The position numbers and the translations under genes were made by a program. Shown here piece after piece: positions 8,170 through 16,708 of a stretch of 64,000 bases of DNA. Origin of the DNA: UBA2377 sp964525935 (GTDB lineage: Bacteria; Verrucomicrobiota; Verrucomicrobiia; Opitutales; Opitutaceae). Every line of letters starts with the position of its first letter. Position 1 is the first letter of the stretch. The notes beneath the pieces are model-generated. The model was not told the origin of the DNA. It saw nothing but the letters and a program-made list of their open reading frames with translations, and searched no databases. The stretch covers positions 310,001 to 374,000 of the forward strand of contig CAZGJZ010000002.1 in NCBI GenBank assembly GCA_964525935.1, given 5' to 3'.

Positions 8170-9573
8170 TCAGGTTAAAGCGGGAGGTTGTTTCTGCAAA
8201 TAATTTTGCAGCCATGTGATGCCGCCGGTCTCGTCGACGAAGGCGCCGTCGAGTTGAGCTTCAAACGCGGCGTCGAGAATGACCTTGAAGCTCGGGTCGG
8301 GTTGGCGGCCGAGCGCCATGAGGTGGCGACCGAGCACGAGCGGGCGCGGCGCGGCGGATTGCAACGCGAGCGCGCGGGCTTTCGCGGCGAGTTCGTTGAT
8401 GCGCGCATGGGTTTCCATCGAAACGAGCGGAGGCCGGCCGTTGCTGTCGGCGCGCATGACGGCGGCGAGTTCGTCGATGGTCGCTGGGGTCAGCCGGCGT
8501 GCGAGCCGGCGCACACTGGTGTCGCTGAACTCCGTTTGGCCGTGATGATGCACAAGGTGGTTGACGACGAGGGCGCGCACGGGTGCGTCGAGTTCGAGCG
8601 GCGCGCCGATGCGGCGAAGGAAGCGGTCGGCGAGCGGACCGCCGGCGGCTTCGTGGCCGGGGCTGATCCAGCGAAGCTGGCCACGCTTTTCCGTATGCTG
8701 GGTTGTGGCGGGTTTACCGAAGTCGTGTGCGAGCACCGCGAACATGAGGGTGCGCCGGGTGCGTGGGTCGGCTTCTTGCCAGTCGGGCAGGGCGACGAGG
8801 GCATTGAGGCAGCATTGGGTGTGCGTGAACACATCGCCCTCGGGATGCCATTCGGGTTCCTGCTGACAGCCGCGCAGCGCGGCGATTTCCGGGAAGTGTC
8901 TTAGCCAGCCGGTTTCCTCGAGCACGGTCAGTCCGCGGGAAGGGCGCGTGGATTTGGTGGCCCATTTTTCCCATTCCGCCCAAACGCGCTCGACTGGCAG
9001 CTCGGTAAACGCCCCGGCGATGCTGCGGCAGAGCGCCGCAGTTTCAGGGGCGAGGGTCAGATCGAAACGCGCGGCGAGTTGGAAAGCGCGCAACACCCGT
9101 AGCGGGTCTTCGGTAAATGCGGCGCTGGTGTGGCGCAGAATGCGCGCCGCCAAATCGGCGCGACCAGCGTGCGGATCGATGATCTCCCGGCTAAATGGAT
9201 CGTAAGCGATGGCGTTGATCGTGAAATCGCGTCGCGCAGCTGCATCGGCGTCGCTGAGTGCGGGGTCGGGCGCGATGACGAAGCCGCGGTGGCCGGCGCC
9301 GGTCTTGGATTCGCGTCGCGGGAGGCTGAAATCGTATTCGGTGCCGTCATGGCGGAGCTTGATGACGCCAAAGCTCCGGCCGACCACGTCCGTTGCGCCA
9401 AACGGCGCGAGCACACGGTGTAATTCCTCAAAGCTTGCGCTCGCGACCTCGATATCGAAATCGGTGCTATTCAAACCCAGCAGCCAGTCGCGCACGCCAC
9501 CGCCGACAAGGCGCGGCCGGCCCACGCGGCGCACGGCTTCGAGGATGCGTCGCAGCGCGTCAGGCAGTTGCAT
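8170..9573 (-). CDS. cca: CCA tRNA nucleotidyltransferase / poly(A) polymerase family protein with HD domain
   Basis: Adds or repairs the 3' CCA end of tRNAs. The N-terminal class II nucleotidyltransferase head has VGGGVRDWLLG (about 21-31) and the metal-binding Asp pair DFDIEV, then the RRDFTINAIAYD block and EDPLRVLRAFQLAARF. An HD-type phosphohydrolase region follows (AHDFGKPATT near 280 and a paired HHHGQ near 340). The length of 467 residues fits HD-containing bacterial CCA enzymes. Members of this superfamily can also be poly(A) polymerases, and sequence alone does not settle this. It is the middle gene of a DUF423-cca-tal run. Both tRNAs in this window already encode CCA, so a repair role is plausible. 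Confidence 0.9.
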   Translation of the reverse strand: MQLPDALRRILEAVRRVGRPRLVGGGVRDWLLGLNSTDFDIEVASASFEELHRVLAPFGATDVVGRSFGVIKLRHDGTEYDFSLPRRESKTGAGHRGFVIAPDPALSDADAAARRDFTINAIAYDPFSREIIDPHAGRADLAARILRHTSAAFTEDPLRVLRAFQLAARFDLTLAPETAALCRSIAGAFTELPVERVWAEWEKWATKSTRPSRGLTVLEETGWLRHFPEIAALRGCQQEPEWHPEGDVFTHTQCCLNALVALPDWQEADPRTRRTLMFAVLAHDFGKPATTQHTEKRGQLRWISPGHEAAGGPLADRFLRRIGAPLELDAPVRALVVNHLVHHHGQTEFSDTSVRRLARRLTPATIDELAAVMRADSNGRPPLVSMETHARINELAAKARALALQSAAPRPLVLGRHLMALGRQPDPSFKVILDAAFEAQLDGAFVDETGGITWLQNYLQKQPPALT

Positions 9574-9581
9574 GGCCGAAG

Positions 9582-9983
9582 TCAGTTTCGCGTGGCGGGC
9601 TCACGCTTGAGCGCGGCGGCAATTACGCAGCCCCAGCCGAGTAAAAATGCGACGCCGCCCAGCGGAGTGATGGGGCCCAGAAAACGCGGTCCGCCGAGGG
9701 CCAAACCGTAGAGCGAGCCGGAAAAAAGCAAAATTCCTGCGGACCAAGCGCGAGCGGCCCAGAGAATGCGACTGCTCGCGGCACTCGCAGGAAATTTTAG
9801 CCAGATTGCGGCGCCGAGCAGGGCGAGCGCATGAACAAGATGGTATTGAACAGCGAGTTCCCAAGTGTGTTGGGATCCGTGCTGGGCGAGCACCTCGCGC
9901 AGCCCGTGCGCGCCAAATGCGCCCAGCGCGACGCCGGTGAGGCCGAAAAAACCTGCCAAGAGAGTGGGAACGCGGTATGACAT
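9582..9983 (-). CDS. DUF423 (YgdD-like) inner-membrane protein
   Basis: A small integral membrane protein with four hydrophobic segments and the family's near-invariant opening: LLAGFFGLTGVALGAFGAHGL at its N-terminus, WELAVQYHLVHALALL in the middle and TPLGGVAFLLGW near the end. The function of DUF423 proteins is unknown. I chose ATG 9983 (133 residues, opening MSYRVPT) over ATG 10007 because family members begin close to the first helix; neither start has a ribosome binding site. It ends 8 bases before cca, so the two are probably co-transcribed. Confidence 0.85.
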   Translation of the reverse strand: MSYRVPTLLAGFFGLTGVALGAFGAHGLREVLAQHGSQHTWELAVQYHLVHALALLGAAIWLKFPASAASSRILWAARAWSAGILLFSGSLYGLALGGPRFLGPITPLGGVAFLLGWGCVIAAALKREPATRN

Positions 9984-10033
9984 CAAAAAAATCAAAAACT
10001 GGCCCATGGTTTGCTGAACATGCGGACGATTAT

Positions 10034-10084
10034 CCGGTCATTCAGACCGGTGAGGTTGGGGTTGGCAAAGCCAGTCTTTGCCAA
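10034..10084 (+). promoter_or_regulatory. two adjacent inverted repeats upstream of the TorF-like porin
   Basis: Two perfect dyads lie in the leader. The first has 6-bp arms CCGGTC/GACCGG around ATTCA (10034-10050). The second has 9-bp arms TTGGCAAAG/CTTTGCCAA around CCAGT (10062-10084). They sit 58-109 bases before the porin start and could be operators or leader hairpins; neither is followed by a T-tract, so they are not terminators. Confidence 0.4.
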
Positions 10085-10142
10085 ATCCGACTTCACCAGT
10101 GCACCGAATAGTCAGTTCATTAACCAAGAAAACTACCATACT

Positions 10143-10847
10143 ATGAAGAAGACAGTCCTAATTCTCGCTGCGTTCGCGGCGGCTTTGAGCATGCGCGCCC
10201 AGGAAGCCCAGTCCTCCTACAGCGTCACGCTCGATTTCCCCTATGCGACGAAATACGTGTTCCGCGGCCAGCAATACGCGAAGCAGTCGATCCAGCCTTC
10301 CGTTGAAGTTGCCTCCGGCGGTTTCACGGCCGGCATCTGGAGCAACCAGCCGATCGTCGACAACGCCGACAACGAGTTCGATTTCTACGCGGGCTACGGC
10401 TTGGCGCTGAACGACACGTGGAAGCTCGATACGGGTGTTACGTTCTATTACTATCCGGAACTCAACACGAGTGGCGGAGCTGATTCCAAGACGTGGGAGC
10501 CATACGTCGGCATCGTGGGCTCGGTGAGCGGGTTCTCGCCCGGCGCCTATGTCTACTACGATGCGACGCTCAAGGCTTTCACGTATCAAGGGCAGTTGGG
10601 CTACAGCATCCCGCTGGCACCTGCCGGCGCTTCGCTGGATTTCAGCGCCAACCTCGGTCGGGTTGAACCCGATACCGGTAGCGGCTACACCTACTACAGC
10701 ATTGGTGCGAGCGTGCCGTTCAAGATCTCGGAAAAGGGCACGTTCACGCTCGGGGTGAATTACGCTCACAACAACATCGATGGCGGCGACAGCTACGGCA
10801 AAAACGGTCACGTTTACGGCACGGCTGGCATCACGATCGGTTTCTAA
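10143..10847 (+). CDS. TorF-family putative outer-membrane porin
   Basis: A 234-residue secreted beta-rich protein. From ATG 10143 it has a clear signal peptide (MKKTVLILAAFAAALSMRAQ), then the TorF/TIGR02001 opening with ATKYVFRGQQYAKQSIQPSVE near 30-50, where the YVFRG-Q-S-QPS pattern is diagnostic. Alternating aromatic strands end in ITIGF with a terminal Phe, as in barrel proteins. Family members are predicted porins, often found near ammonium transporters, but none is seen here. An upstream extension to 10011 lacks signal character and crosses two inverted repeats, so it is rejected. A terminator follows. Confidence 0.82.
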   Translation: MKKTVLILAAFAAALSMRAQEAQSSYSVTLDFPYATKYVFRGQQYAKQSIQPSVEVASGGFTAGIWSNQPIVDNADNEFDFYAGYGLALNDTWKLDTGVTFYYYPELNTSGGADSKTWEPYVGIVGSVSGFSPGAYVYYDATLKAFTYQGQLGYSIPLAPAGASLDFSANLGRVEPDTGSGYTYYSIGASVPFKISEKGTFTLGVNYAHNNIDGGDSYGKNGHVYGTAGITIGF

Positions 10848-10875
10848 TCAAACCACTGGGTTTGTAAGTAATTGG

Positions 10876-10906
10876 CCCGCCTCGGGAAACCGGGGCGGGT
10901 TTTTTG
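10876..10906 (+). terminator. rho-independent terminator after the porin gene
   Basis: A 10-bp GC-rich stem (10876-10885 with 10890-10899, one G-T pair) closes a short GAAA loop and runs into TTTTTT. It separates the porin from rplM. Confidence 0.88.
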
Positions 10907-10961
10907 CCATCAAAACCATTGACAGAACCTCGCGAAACCCTAGCTATTGGCCTCTTTTCCC

Positions 10962-11390
10962 ATGAAAACGTTCCTCGCCAAAAAGGAGACGGTGCAACCC
11001 AAGTGGTATCTTATCGATGCCGAAGGGCAAGTGCTTGGCCGTCTCGCCGTGAAAGCCGCTAACATCATCCGCGGCCGTCACAAGGCCACCTATACTCCGC
11101 ACGTCGACACCGGTGACCATGTGGTCATCATTAACGCGGAGAAGATCGTCCTGACCGGCAAGAAAGAGGTGCAGAACGAGTATATGTTCTTCTCCGGCTT
11201 CGTCGGCGGCGAAAGCTACCGCAAGCTCTCCCTTATGCGCGAGAAGCATCCCGAGTTCATCATCGAGCACGCCGTCAAAGGCATGCTGCCGAAGAATCGT
11301 ATTGCGGCCAAGATGCTCACGAAGCTCCGCGTTTTTGCCGGCTCGAAGCACTCACACGAAGCCCAGAATCCCGTTAAAATCTCCGTCTGA
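10962..11390 (+). CDS. rplM: 50S ribosomal protein L13
   Basis: A 142-residue early-assembly protein of the large ribosomal subunit. Recognised by the opening PKWYLIDAEGQVLGRLA, then GDHVVIINAEKIVLTGKK and the C-terminal KGMLPKNRIAAKMLTKLRVFAGSKHSHEAQNP. ATG 10962 gives the canonical N-terminus; the open frame extends five codons upstream. It is followed after 8 bases by rpsI, the conserved rplM-rpsI pair of bacteria. Confidence 0.98.
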   Translation: MKTFLAKKETVQPKWYLIDAEGQVLGRLAVKAANIIRGRHKATYTPHVDTGDHVVIINAEKIVLTGKKEVQNEYMFFSGFVGGESYRKLSLMREKHPEFIIEHAVKGMLPKNRIAAKMLTKLRVFAGSKHSHEAQNPVKISV

Positions 11391-11398
11391 TTTGCCCC

Positions 11399-11797
11399 AT
11401 GAGCACCGCCACCAACGTTTTCCTCGGCACCGGCCGCCGCAAGACCTCCACCGCCCGCATCCGTCTCACGGAAGGCAGCGGCAAGCTGACCGTCAATGGT
11501 CGCACGTTTGACGTCTATTTCTCCCACGAGAATTTCGCGAAGCTCGCCTACGCGCCGCTCGTGACCGCCGATCTGAAGGATAAGATCGATGTGTCGGCCA
11601 ATGTGGCTGGCGGCGGCGTCACCGGCCAGGCCGGTGCGGTTGCCCATGGCATCGCCCGCGCTCTCCAGAAGCTCAATCCCGAGCTCCGCACGACCTTGAA
11701 GAAGGCCGGTCACCTGACCCGCGATCCCCGTGAGAAAGAGCGTAAGAAGCCCGGTCAGCCCGGTGCCCGCAAGCGCTTCCAGTTCTCCAAGCGCTAA
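11399..11797 (+). CDS. rpsI: 30S ribosomal protein S9
   Basis: A 132-residue small-subunit protein whose C-terminal tail reaches the P-site tRNA. Diagnostic features are GTGRRKTSTARIRL at residues 10-23, GGGVTGQAGAVAHGIARAL in the middle, and the end ARKRFQFSKR, matching the universal QFSKR tail. It is co-transcribed with rplM and closed by a strong terminator. The ATG is preceded by TGCCCC, not by a purine-rich site. Confidence 0.98.
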   Translation: MSTATNVFLGTGRRKTSTARIRLTEGSGKLTVNGRTFDVYFSHENFAKLAYAPLVTADLKDKIDVSANVAGGGVTGQAGAVAHGIARALQKLNPELRTTLKKAGHLTRDPREKERKKPGQPGARKRFQFSKR

Positions 11798-11820
11798 GCG
11801 AGACGCCACAAGCTTTTCAA

Positions 11821-11851
11821 AGCGGGCCGGACTTCCGGCCCGCTTTTTTTG
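11821..11851 (+). terminator. rho-independent terminator of rplM-rpsI
   Basis: A perfect 10-bp stem AGCGGGCCGG/CCGGCCCGCT (11821-11830 with 11835-11844), ACTT loop, then seven T residues. It separates the ribosomal pair from argC. Confidence 0.92.
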
Positions 11852-11905
11852 TGTCCAAATTCTTGCTAGAACCCTCCCTCCATGAATCTTGAATCCTCTT
11901 CCACC

Positions 11906-12931
11906 ATGAAAGTCGGCGTTATCGGTGCCGCTGGATATTCCGGCGAAGTGCTCGTCAAACTGCTCCTCGGTCACCCGAAGGTTGCCCTCGCGGCTGTGAC
12001 CTCGCGCACCCATGCGGGCAAGCCGCTCTCGGCGGTGATTCCTTCCCTGCGCGGTATGGATCGGGGCCTGCGCTTCGTTGATTCCGACGCTGCCGCGCTC
12101 GCCGCCAGTGATATCGGGCTCTTCTTTCTCGCGCTGCCCCACGGCGCCGCGGCGACTTACGCCAAGGCACTCGTGGCGGCCGGCAAGCGGGTCATCGATC
12201 TGAGCGCCGACTTCCGCATCGCCGATCTCGCGACCTACCAAAAATACTACGGCGAACACCACGCACCCGAGTTGCTCAAATCCGCCCGTTTTGTGCTGCC
12301 CGAGCTCACGCCGCCCGCGTGGAAAACGGAAGCCGCCCTCGTCGCGGCGCCCGGTTGCTACCCGACCAGCGTGCTCGTGCCGCTCGTGCCGTTGCTCAAG
12401 GCCGGTCTCGTGAGCCGCGAACACATTGTCGTTAATTCCTACAGCGGTGTCAGCGGCGCAGGGAAGAAGGTTGAGGAAACCTACCTCTACGTTGAACGCG
12501 CCGAGAGCACCAAGGCCTATGGGCTGACGAAGCACCGGCATCTCGCGGAAATCGAGGAGCAGCTCGCGCTGCATACCGGCGGCAAGACGATCATCCAGTT
12601 TAACCCGCATCTCGCACCGATGCGGCGCGGCATCGCGACCACCATCACGGTGCCCGCGGCTAAGGGTTCCACCATTGAGGCGCTCTACGACGTTTGGCGC
12701 GCGCAGTATGCGAATTCACCGTTCGTGAGCCTGTTGCCGTCGGGTGAGACCCCCGACACCGCTCATGTCGTCGGCACCAATCGCGTGGACATATCGGCGG
12801 TGCTTGATGCGCGCACGGGCAATTTCGTCATCACCTCGGCTGAGGATAACCTGGTGAAAGGTGCCAGCGGCCAGGCGGTGCAGATCATGAACCTGTGGTT
12901 CGGGTTTCCCGAGACCGCAGGTTTGGTCTGA
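11906..12931 (+). CDS. argC: N-acetyl-gamma-glutamyl-phosphate reductase
   Basis: The NADPH-dependent third step of arginine synthesis, converting N-acetylglutamyl phosphate to the semialdehyde. The 341-residue protein opens with the Rossmann motif MKVGVIGAAGYSGEVL and has the catalytic cysteine Cys151 in APGCYPTS, plus SGVSGAGKK near 185 and NPHLAPMRRGI near 235. An ATG at 11882 would add eight residues; 11906 gives the usual N-terminus. It converges tail-to-tail with argJ, 12 bases away, and opens the arginine cluster. Confidence 0.96.
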   Translation: MKVGVIGAAGYSGEVLVKLLLGHPKVALAAVTSRTHAGKPLSAVIPSLRGMDRGLRFVDSDAAALAASDIGLFFLALPHGAAATYAKALVAAGKRVIDLSADFRIADLATYQKYYGEHHAPELLKSARFVLPELTPPAWKTEAALVAAPGCYPTSVLVPLVPLLKAGLVSREHIVVNSYSGVSGAGKKVEETYLYVERAESTKAYGLTKHRHLAEIEEQLALHTGGKTIIQFNPHLAPMRRGIATTITVPAAKGSTIEALYDVWRAQYANSPFVSLLPSGETPDTAHVVGTNRVDISAVLDARTGNFVITSAEDNLVKGASGQAVQIMNLWFGFPETAGLV

Positions 12932-12943
12932 TCCGGTTTCGGC

Positions 12944-14335
12944 TCAGCTGCGGTAATCGGCATTCTCACTCACGTATTCGTGGGTGAGATCGCCGCCGAA
13001 CACGGTCGCGCCCGCGGTCCCGCTGCCGAGTTCGACTTCGATTTCCACGCATCGCTCGTGCGGCGGAAAATCGATTGGCGCCGTGAAAACGCCGTCCTTT
13101 GGCGCGGCACTCGCGTAAAGTTCGGCACCGCGCAGGTGCGCGACGAGGGCGGTTTCCTTTGCGGGATCGAGCCGGAACACCCCGCCGGAAAAAATCTCGA
13201 TACCGCCCAGCCGCAGGCGCAGGCGGGAAACGTCCAGCCCCGGGGCATGCGCGCCCACGTGCTTGCCGATGGCCTGCACGAGGCGGCCGACGTTCGGGTC
13301 GTTGCCCGCGACGGCGCATTTGAAGAGCGGGGCGTTGACGATCGCGCGCCCGAGTCCACGCGCCGCGACCGCATCGGGAGCTTGCGTGACTTGCACGCGG
13401 ATGACGTGGCGCACGCCTTCGCCATTGCGCACGACGTCTTCGGCGAGATCGCGGCAGACCGTGAGCAGGGCGGCTTCAAATGCGGCGAGATCGCCGCAAG
13501 GGACACGGCCCGAGGAGAGAATGGCCACGGTATCCGACGTGCTCGTGTCGCTGTCCACGCTGATGCTGTTGAAACTCGGTCCGACCACGCGGGTCAGCAT
13601 CGCGCGCAGCGTGTCGCGCGGCACGGCCACATCGGTGAGAATATAGACGAGCATCGTGGCGAGGTTGGGCTCGATCATGCCGGCGCCTTTGGCGATGCCC
13701 ACGATGCTGCCCGCGCCCACGGCGCCTCGACGCACCTTGGGATAGAGGTCGGTGGTTACGATCCCTTCGGCGGCGGGCATAATCGAAACCTGCTCAAATT
13801 TGCCCGTGGCGGCGGGTAACGCTCCCAGCATCGCATCAACGGGCAGTCCCCAGCCGATGACGCCGGTCGATGAAGGGAGGATTTCATCCGGCTGCAGGTT
13901 CAGGAGCCGGGCGGTTTCCGCGCAGATGCGCTCCGAGGCAGCTTCGCCGCCAGGGGCACAGACATTGGAGATCTTGTTGTTGATGATGACAGCGCCGAGC
14001 CGCGCGGCCTGCAGGCGTTTGCGGCCGACGATGACGGGTGCGCCGGGAAAAGCGTTGCGTGTGAAGACGGCCGCGAAATCCGCGGTCGGCCGGTCCAGGG
14101 CGATGAGCGTGAGCGTCATCTTGGCGGGCTTGGGTGCCTCGCGCGGAATGAACTCGAAGCGTGCGGTGCCGATCCGAAAACCGGCGGGCAGGGCGGCCTG
14201 GCTGGCGAGCCAGGCGCGATGTTCAGCGCGGGAGGAGAAGGTGAGGGCGGTGCTGGGCACGATTTGAGAACTGGGGATGACGCGTCGCGGAGTGAAGCTG
14301 ATTTTCGCAGGGCGCGATTCGTCGCATGCGAGCAT
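12944..14335 (-). CDS. argJ: bifunctional glutamate N-acetyltransferase / amino-acid N-acetyltransferase
   Basis: ArgJ recycles the acetyl group from N-acetylornithine to glutamate, so it can supply both the first and fifth steps of arginine synthesis. The autoprocessing site is visible as EPNLATMLVY with Thr227 as the nucleophile; GAVIINNKISNVCAPG near 114-128, STGVIGWGLP near 156-165 and VSENADYRS at the C-terminus also fit. At 463 residues it is longer than most ArgJ proteins (about 400). An in-frame GTG at 14260 (residue 26) may be the true start. It is transcribed against the rest of the cluster and is divergent from argB. Confidence 0.94.
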   Translation of the reverse strand: MLACDESRPAKISFTPRRVIPSSQIVPSTALTFSSRAEHRAWLASQAALPAGFRIGTARFEFIPREAPKPAKMTLTLIALDRPTADFAAVFTRNAFPGAPVIVGRKRLQAARLGAVIINNKISNVCAPGGEAASERICAETARLLNLQPDEILPSSTGVIGWGLPVDAMLGALPAATGKFEQVSIMPAAEGIVTTDLYPKVRRGAVGAGSIVGIAKGAGMIEPNLATMLVYILTDVAVPRDTLRAMLTRVVGPSFNSISVDSDTSTSDTVAILSSGRVPCGDLAAFEAALLTVCRDLAEDVVRNGEGVRHVIRVQVTQAPDAVAARGLGRAIVNAPLFKCAVAGNDPNVGRLVQAIGKHVGAHAPGLDVSRLRLRLGGIEIFSGGVFRLDPAKETALVAHLRGAELYASAAPKDGVFTAPIDFPPHERCVEIEVELGSGTAGATVFGGDLTHEYVSENADYRS

Positions 14336-14461
14336 GATTATTTTGTGGAAATCCCCGGCGGGAGTGCATTATCCCTTGCTGACCTTCATTCACCACCTGT
14401 GAGCGACCATTTCTGCCCTTCCACTTTTTCCGCGGCCATCGGCTGCGCGCTCTGATTTCGA

Positions 14462-15343
14462 ATGAACGTTGCTGAAGTTACCGCCAAGGCGAAGGTGCTC
14501 CTCGAGGCGCTTCCCTACATCCAGGATTTCCGTGGTTCGACGTTCGTCGTCAAATACGGTGGCAGTTTCATGGATGATCCCGACCCCGTCATCCGCACGC
14601 GGATCGCCTACGACATCGCGTTCTTCGCGGCCGTCGGCATCAACGTCGTCGTCGTGCACGGCGGCGGCAAGGCGATTACCCGCGCGATGGAGGCCTCGGG
14701 CCTGAAGGCTAATTTCATCAACGGCCTGCGCGTCACCGACGAGGCGACCGTTGCCGTCGTGAAAAAGACGCTCGACGAGATCGTCAACAAGGACGTCTGC
14801 GACGCCATCAGCACCGCCAAGGGTAAACCCAAGGGCCTCGCCGGTGATTCCGTGCTCGTCTGTCAAAAACTCACCACCGATGACGACGGCAAGACGATCG
14901 ATCTCGGCTATGTCGGCGAAGTCACCGAGGTGAAAGTGAAGCTCATCAAAAAGGAAATCGGCGAAGGCTTCATCCCGGTCATCTCACCGGTGGCCGAAGG
15001 CTACGATGGCAAACCTTACAACGTGAACGCCGACCTCGTCGCCGGTCGCGTGGCCAGCGCCCTGCGTGCGCGTCGCTTGGTTTACATGAGCGATGTGCCC
15101 GGTCTGCTCTCGGATCCGAAGAATCCTGAGTCGCTCATCTCCACCCTCAAGATCAGCCAGGTGGATGATCTGAAAAAGAAGGGCGTCATCGACAAGGGCA
15201 TGCGGCCCAAGGTCCAAAGCGCCATTCGCGCACTGGAAGAAGGCGTGCAGCGCGTCCATTTCATCGACGGCCGTCTGCCGCATTCGTTGCTCTTGGAAAT
15301 TTTCACCGACAAGGGCATTGGCACCGAGATTGTCCACGGCTGA
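14462..15343 (+). CDS. argB: acetylglutamate kinase
   Basis: Phosphorylates N-acetylglutamate, the second step of arginine synthesis. The 293-residue amino-acid-kinase protein has VVKYGGSFM (about 29-37), VVVVHGGGKAITRAM (about 62-76), and YMSDVPGLLSDP with GGM-like KGMRPKVQSA near the end. It has the N-terminal helical extension (KAKVLLEALPYIQDFRG) associated with hexameric, arginine-inhibited kinases, so feedback control is plausible. It is divergent from argJ across 126 bases that must hold both promoters. Confidence 0.96.
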   Translation: MNVAEVTAKAKVLLEALPYIQDFRGSTFVVKYGGSFMDDPDPVIRTRIAYDIAFFAAVGINVVVVHGGGKAITRAMEASGLKANFINGLRVTDEATVAVVKKTLDEIVNKDVCDAISTAKGKPKGLAGDSVLVCQKLTTDDDGKTIDLGYVGEVTEVKVKLIKKEIGEGFIPVISPVAEGYDGKPYNVNADLVAGRVASALRARRLVYMSDVPGLLSDPKNPESLISTLKISQVDDLKKKGVIDKGMRPKVQSAIRALEEGVQRVHFIDGRLPHSLLLEIFTDKGIGTEIVHG

Positions 15344-15353
15344 GCGCGTTTTT

Positions 15354-15418
15354 GATTTTCGATTCGCGATTTTCCAACGCCGCGCCGCGGTCGAGTTGAA
15401 AATCGAGAATCCAAAATC
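15354..15418. repeat. imperfect inverted repeat between argB and argD
   Basis: Two AT-rich arms of 24-25 bases (15354-15378 and 15395-15418), each with GATTTT and CGATTTT blocks, are nearly complementary around a 16-base GC-rich centre (CGCCGCGCCGCGG). There is no T-tract. It resembles an extragenic palindromic element or a structured intercistronic spacer inside the arg run. Confidence 0.6.
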
Positions 15419-15427
15419 GAAAATTCC

Positions 15428-16648
15428 ATGAACCGTCCCTCCATTATTCGCACCAGCACGGCCGAGCTTTATGATGCGCACGTGCTTAAAAATTACGCCC
15501 GCGCGCCCCTGACGCTCGTCCGCGGACTCGGCGCCCGGGTGTGGGATGACGCCGGTAACAGCTACCTCGATTTTACCTCGGGCATCGCCGTGAGCGCGCT
15601 CGGGCACTGTCACCCGCATTGGGTCGCCGCCATCCAGCGGCAGGCCGGGGAGCTCATCCACACGAGCAATCTTTTCCGCCATCCCAATCAGGGCGAACTC
15701 GCCCGCCGCATTGTTGGCTATGCGGGCCCGGGTCGCGTTTTCTTCTGCAACAGCGGTGCTGAGGCGGATGAGGCGCTGCTCAAGCTCGCTCGCCTCCACG
15801 GCATGAAAAAAGCCGGTGGCGAGGAAGGGCGTTGCTACAAAGTCATCGCGGCGAAGAACGCTTTCCACGGCCGCATGTTTGGTGGCATGAGCGCCACGCC
15901 GCAGGAAAAAATCCAGAAGGGTTTTCGTCCGCTCGTGCCGGGCTTCTCATTTGGTGAGCTCAACAACGTCGCGAGCTTTGCCGCGTTGATCGACGACCAG
16001 ACGGCGGCGATCCTCGTGGAAACGATTCAGGGCGAGAGCGGTATCAATCCCTGCACGCAGGAATTCCTGCTCGGGCTGCGCAAGCTCTGCGACCAGCACA
16101 ACCTGCTGCTCCTCCTCGATGAAGTGCAGTGCGGCATCGGGCGCACGGGAAAATTTTACGCCTTCGAACACACCGGTGTGCGGCCCGACGCCATTGCGAT
16201 GGCCAAGGGTCTCGGTGGCGGATTCCCCATTGGCTCGGTCTGGATCCGTGACGGTGTGGCGGAGCTTTTTCAGCCGGGCATGCACGGCACGACCTTTGGC
16301 GGCACACCGCTCGCGTGCGCGGCGGGTCTCGCCGTGCTCGACGTCATCGAGCGTGAGCAATTGCTGGCCAAGGTCACCACGCAGAGCGGTCCCTGGCACC
16401 AGGCGCTACGCCAGCTCGCTGCGGATTTTCCCGCGCAGGTGGCGGCGGTGCGCGGACTCGGCTACCTCGTGGGTATTCAACTCACCATGGACCCCTCAGC
16501 GCACATCGCGGCGCTGCGCGAGCGCGGCCTGCTGGTCGTGAGTTCGGGCAACAACGTTATCCGCATATTGCCGCCGTTGACGGCGACTCCGGAGGAATTG
16601 GTTAAATCCGTGGAGATTTTCCGCGACGTTCTGACGGCCAAGGCCTGA
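15428..16648 (+). CDS. argD: acetylornithine aminotransferase
   Basis: A class III PLP-dependent aminotransferase converting N-acetylglutamate semialdehyde to N-acetylornithine. In the 406-residue protein the PLP lysine is Lys260 in AMAKGLGGGFPIGS. Other hallmarks are GHCHPHWVAAIQ near 60, FFCNSGAEADEALLKLAR near 105-122, NAFHGRMFGGMSAT near 144-157 and LLLDEVQCGIGRTG near 228-241. Related aminotransferases can also act in lysine synthesis. It follows argB after an 84-base spacer holding an inverted repeat and is followed by argF. Confidence 0.95.
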   Translation: MNRPSIIRTSTAELYDAHVLKNYARAPLTLVRGLGARVWDDAGNSYLDFTSGIAVSALGHCHPHWVAAIQRQAGELIHTSNLFRHPNQGELARRIVGYAGPGRVFFCNSGAEADEALLKLARLHGMKKAGGEEGRCYKVIAAKNAFHGRMFGGMSATPQEKIQKGFRPLVPGFSFGELNNVASFAALIDDQTAAILVETIQGESGINPCTQEFLLGLRKLCDQHNLLLLLDEVQCGIGRTGKFYAFEHTGVRPDAIAMAKGLGGGFPIGSVWIRDGVAELFQPGMHGTTFGGTPLACAAGLAVLDVIEREQLLAKVTTQSGPWHQALRQLAADFPAQVAAVRGLGYLVGIQLTMDPSAHIAALRERGLLVVSSGNNVIRILPPLTATPEELVKSVEIFRDVLTAKA

Positions 16649-16708
16649 TTTTTTCGCAACTTTTCACTCGTGGCGCGAGCCGCGGCGGCTTACAGCTTGC
16701 GACCTTTC

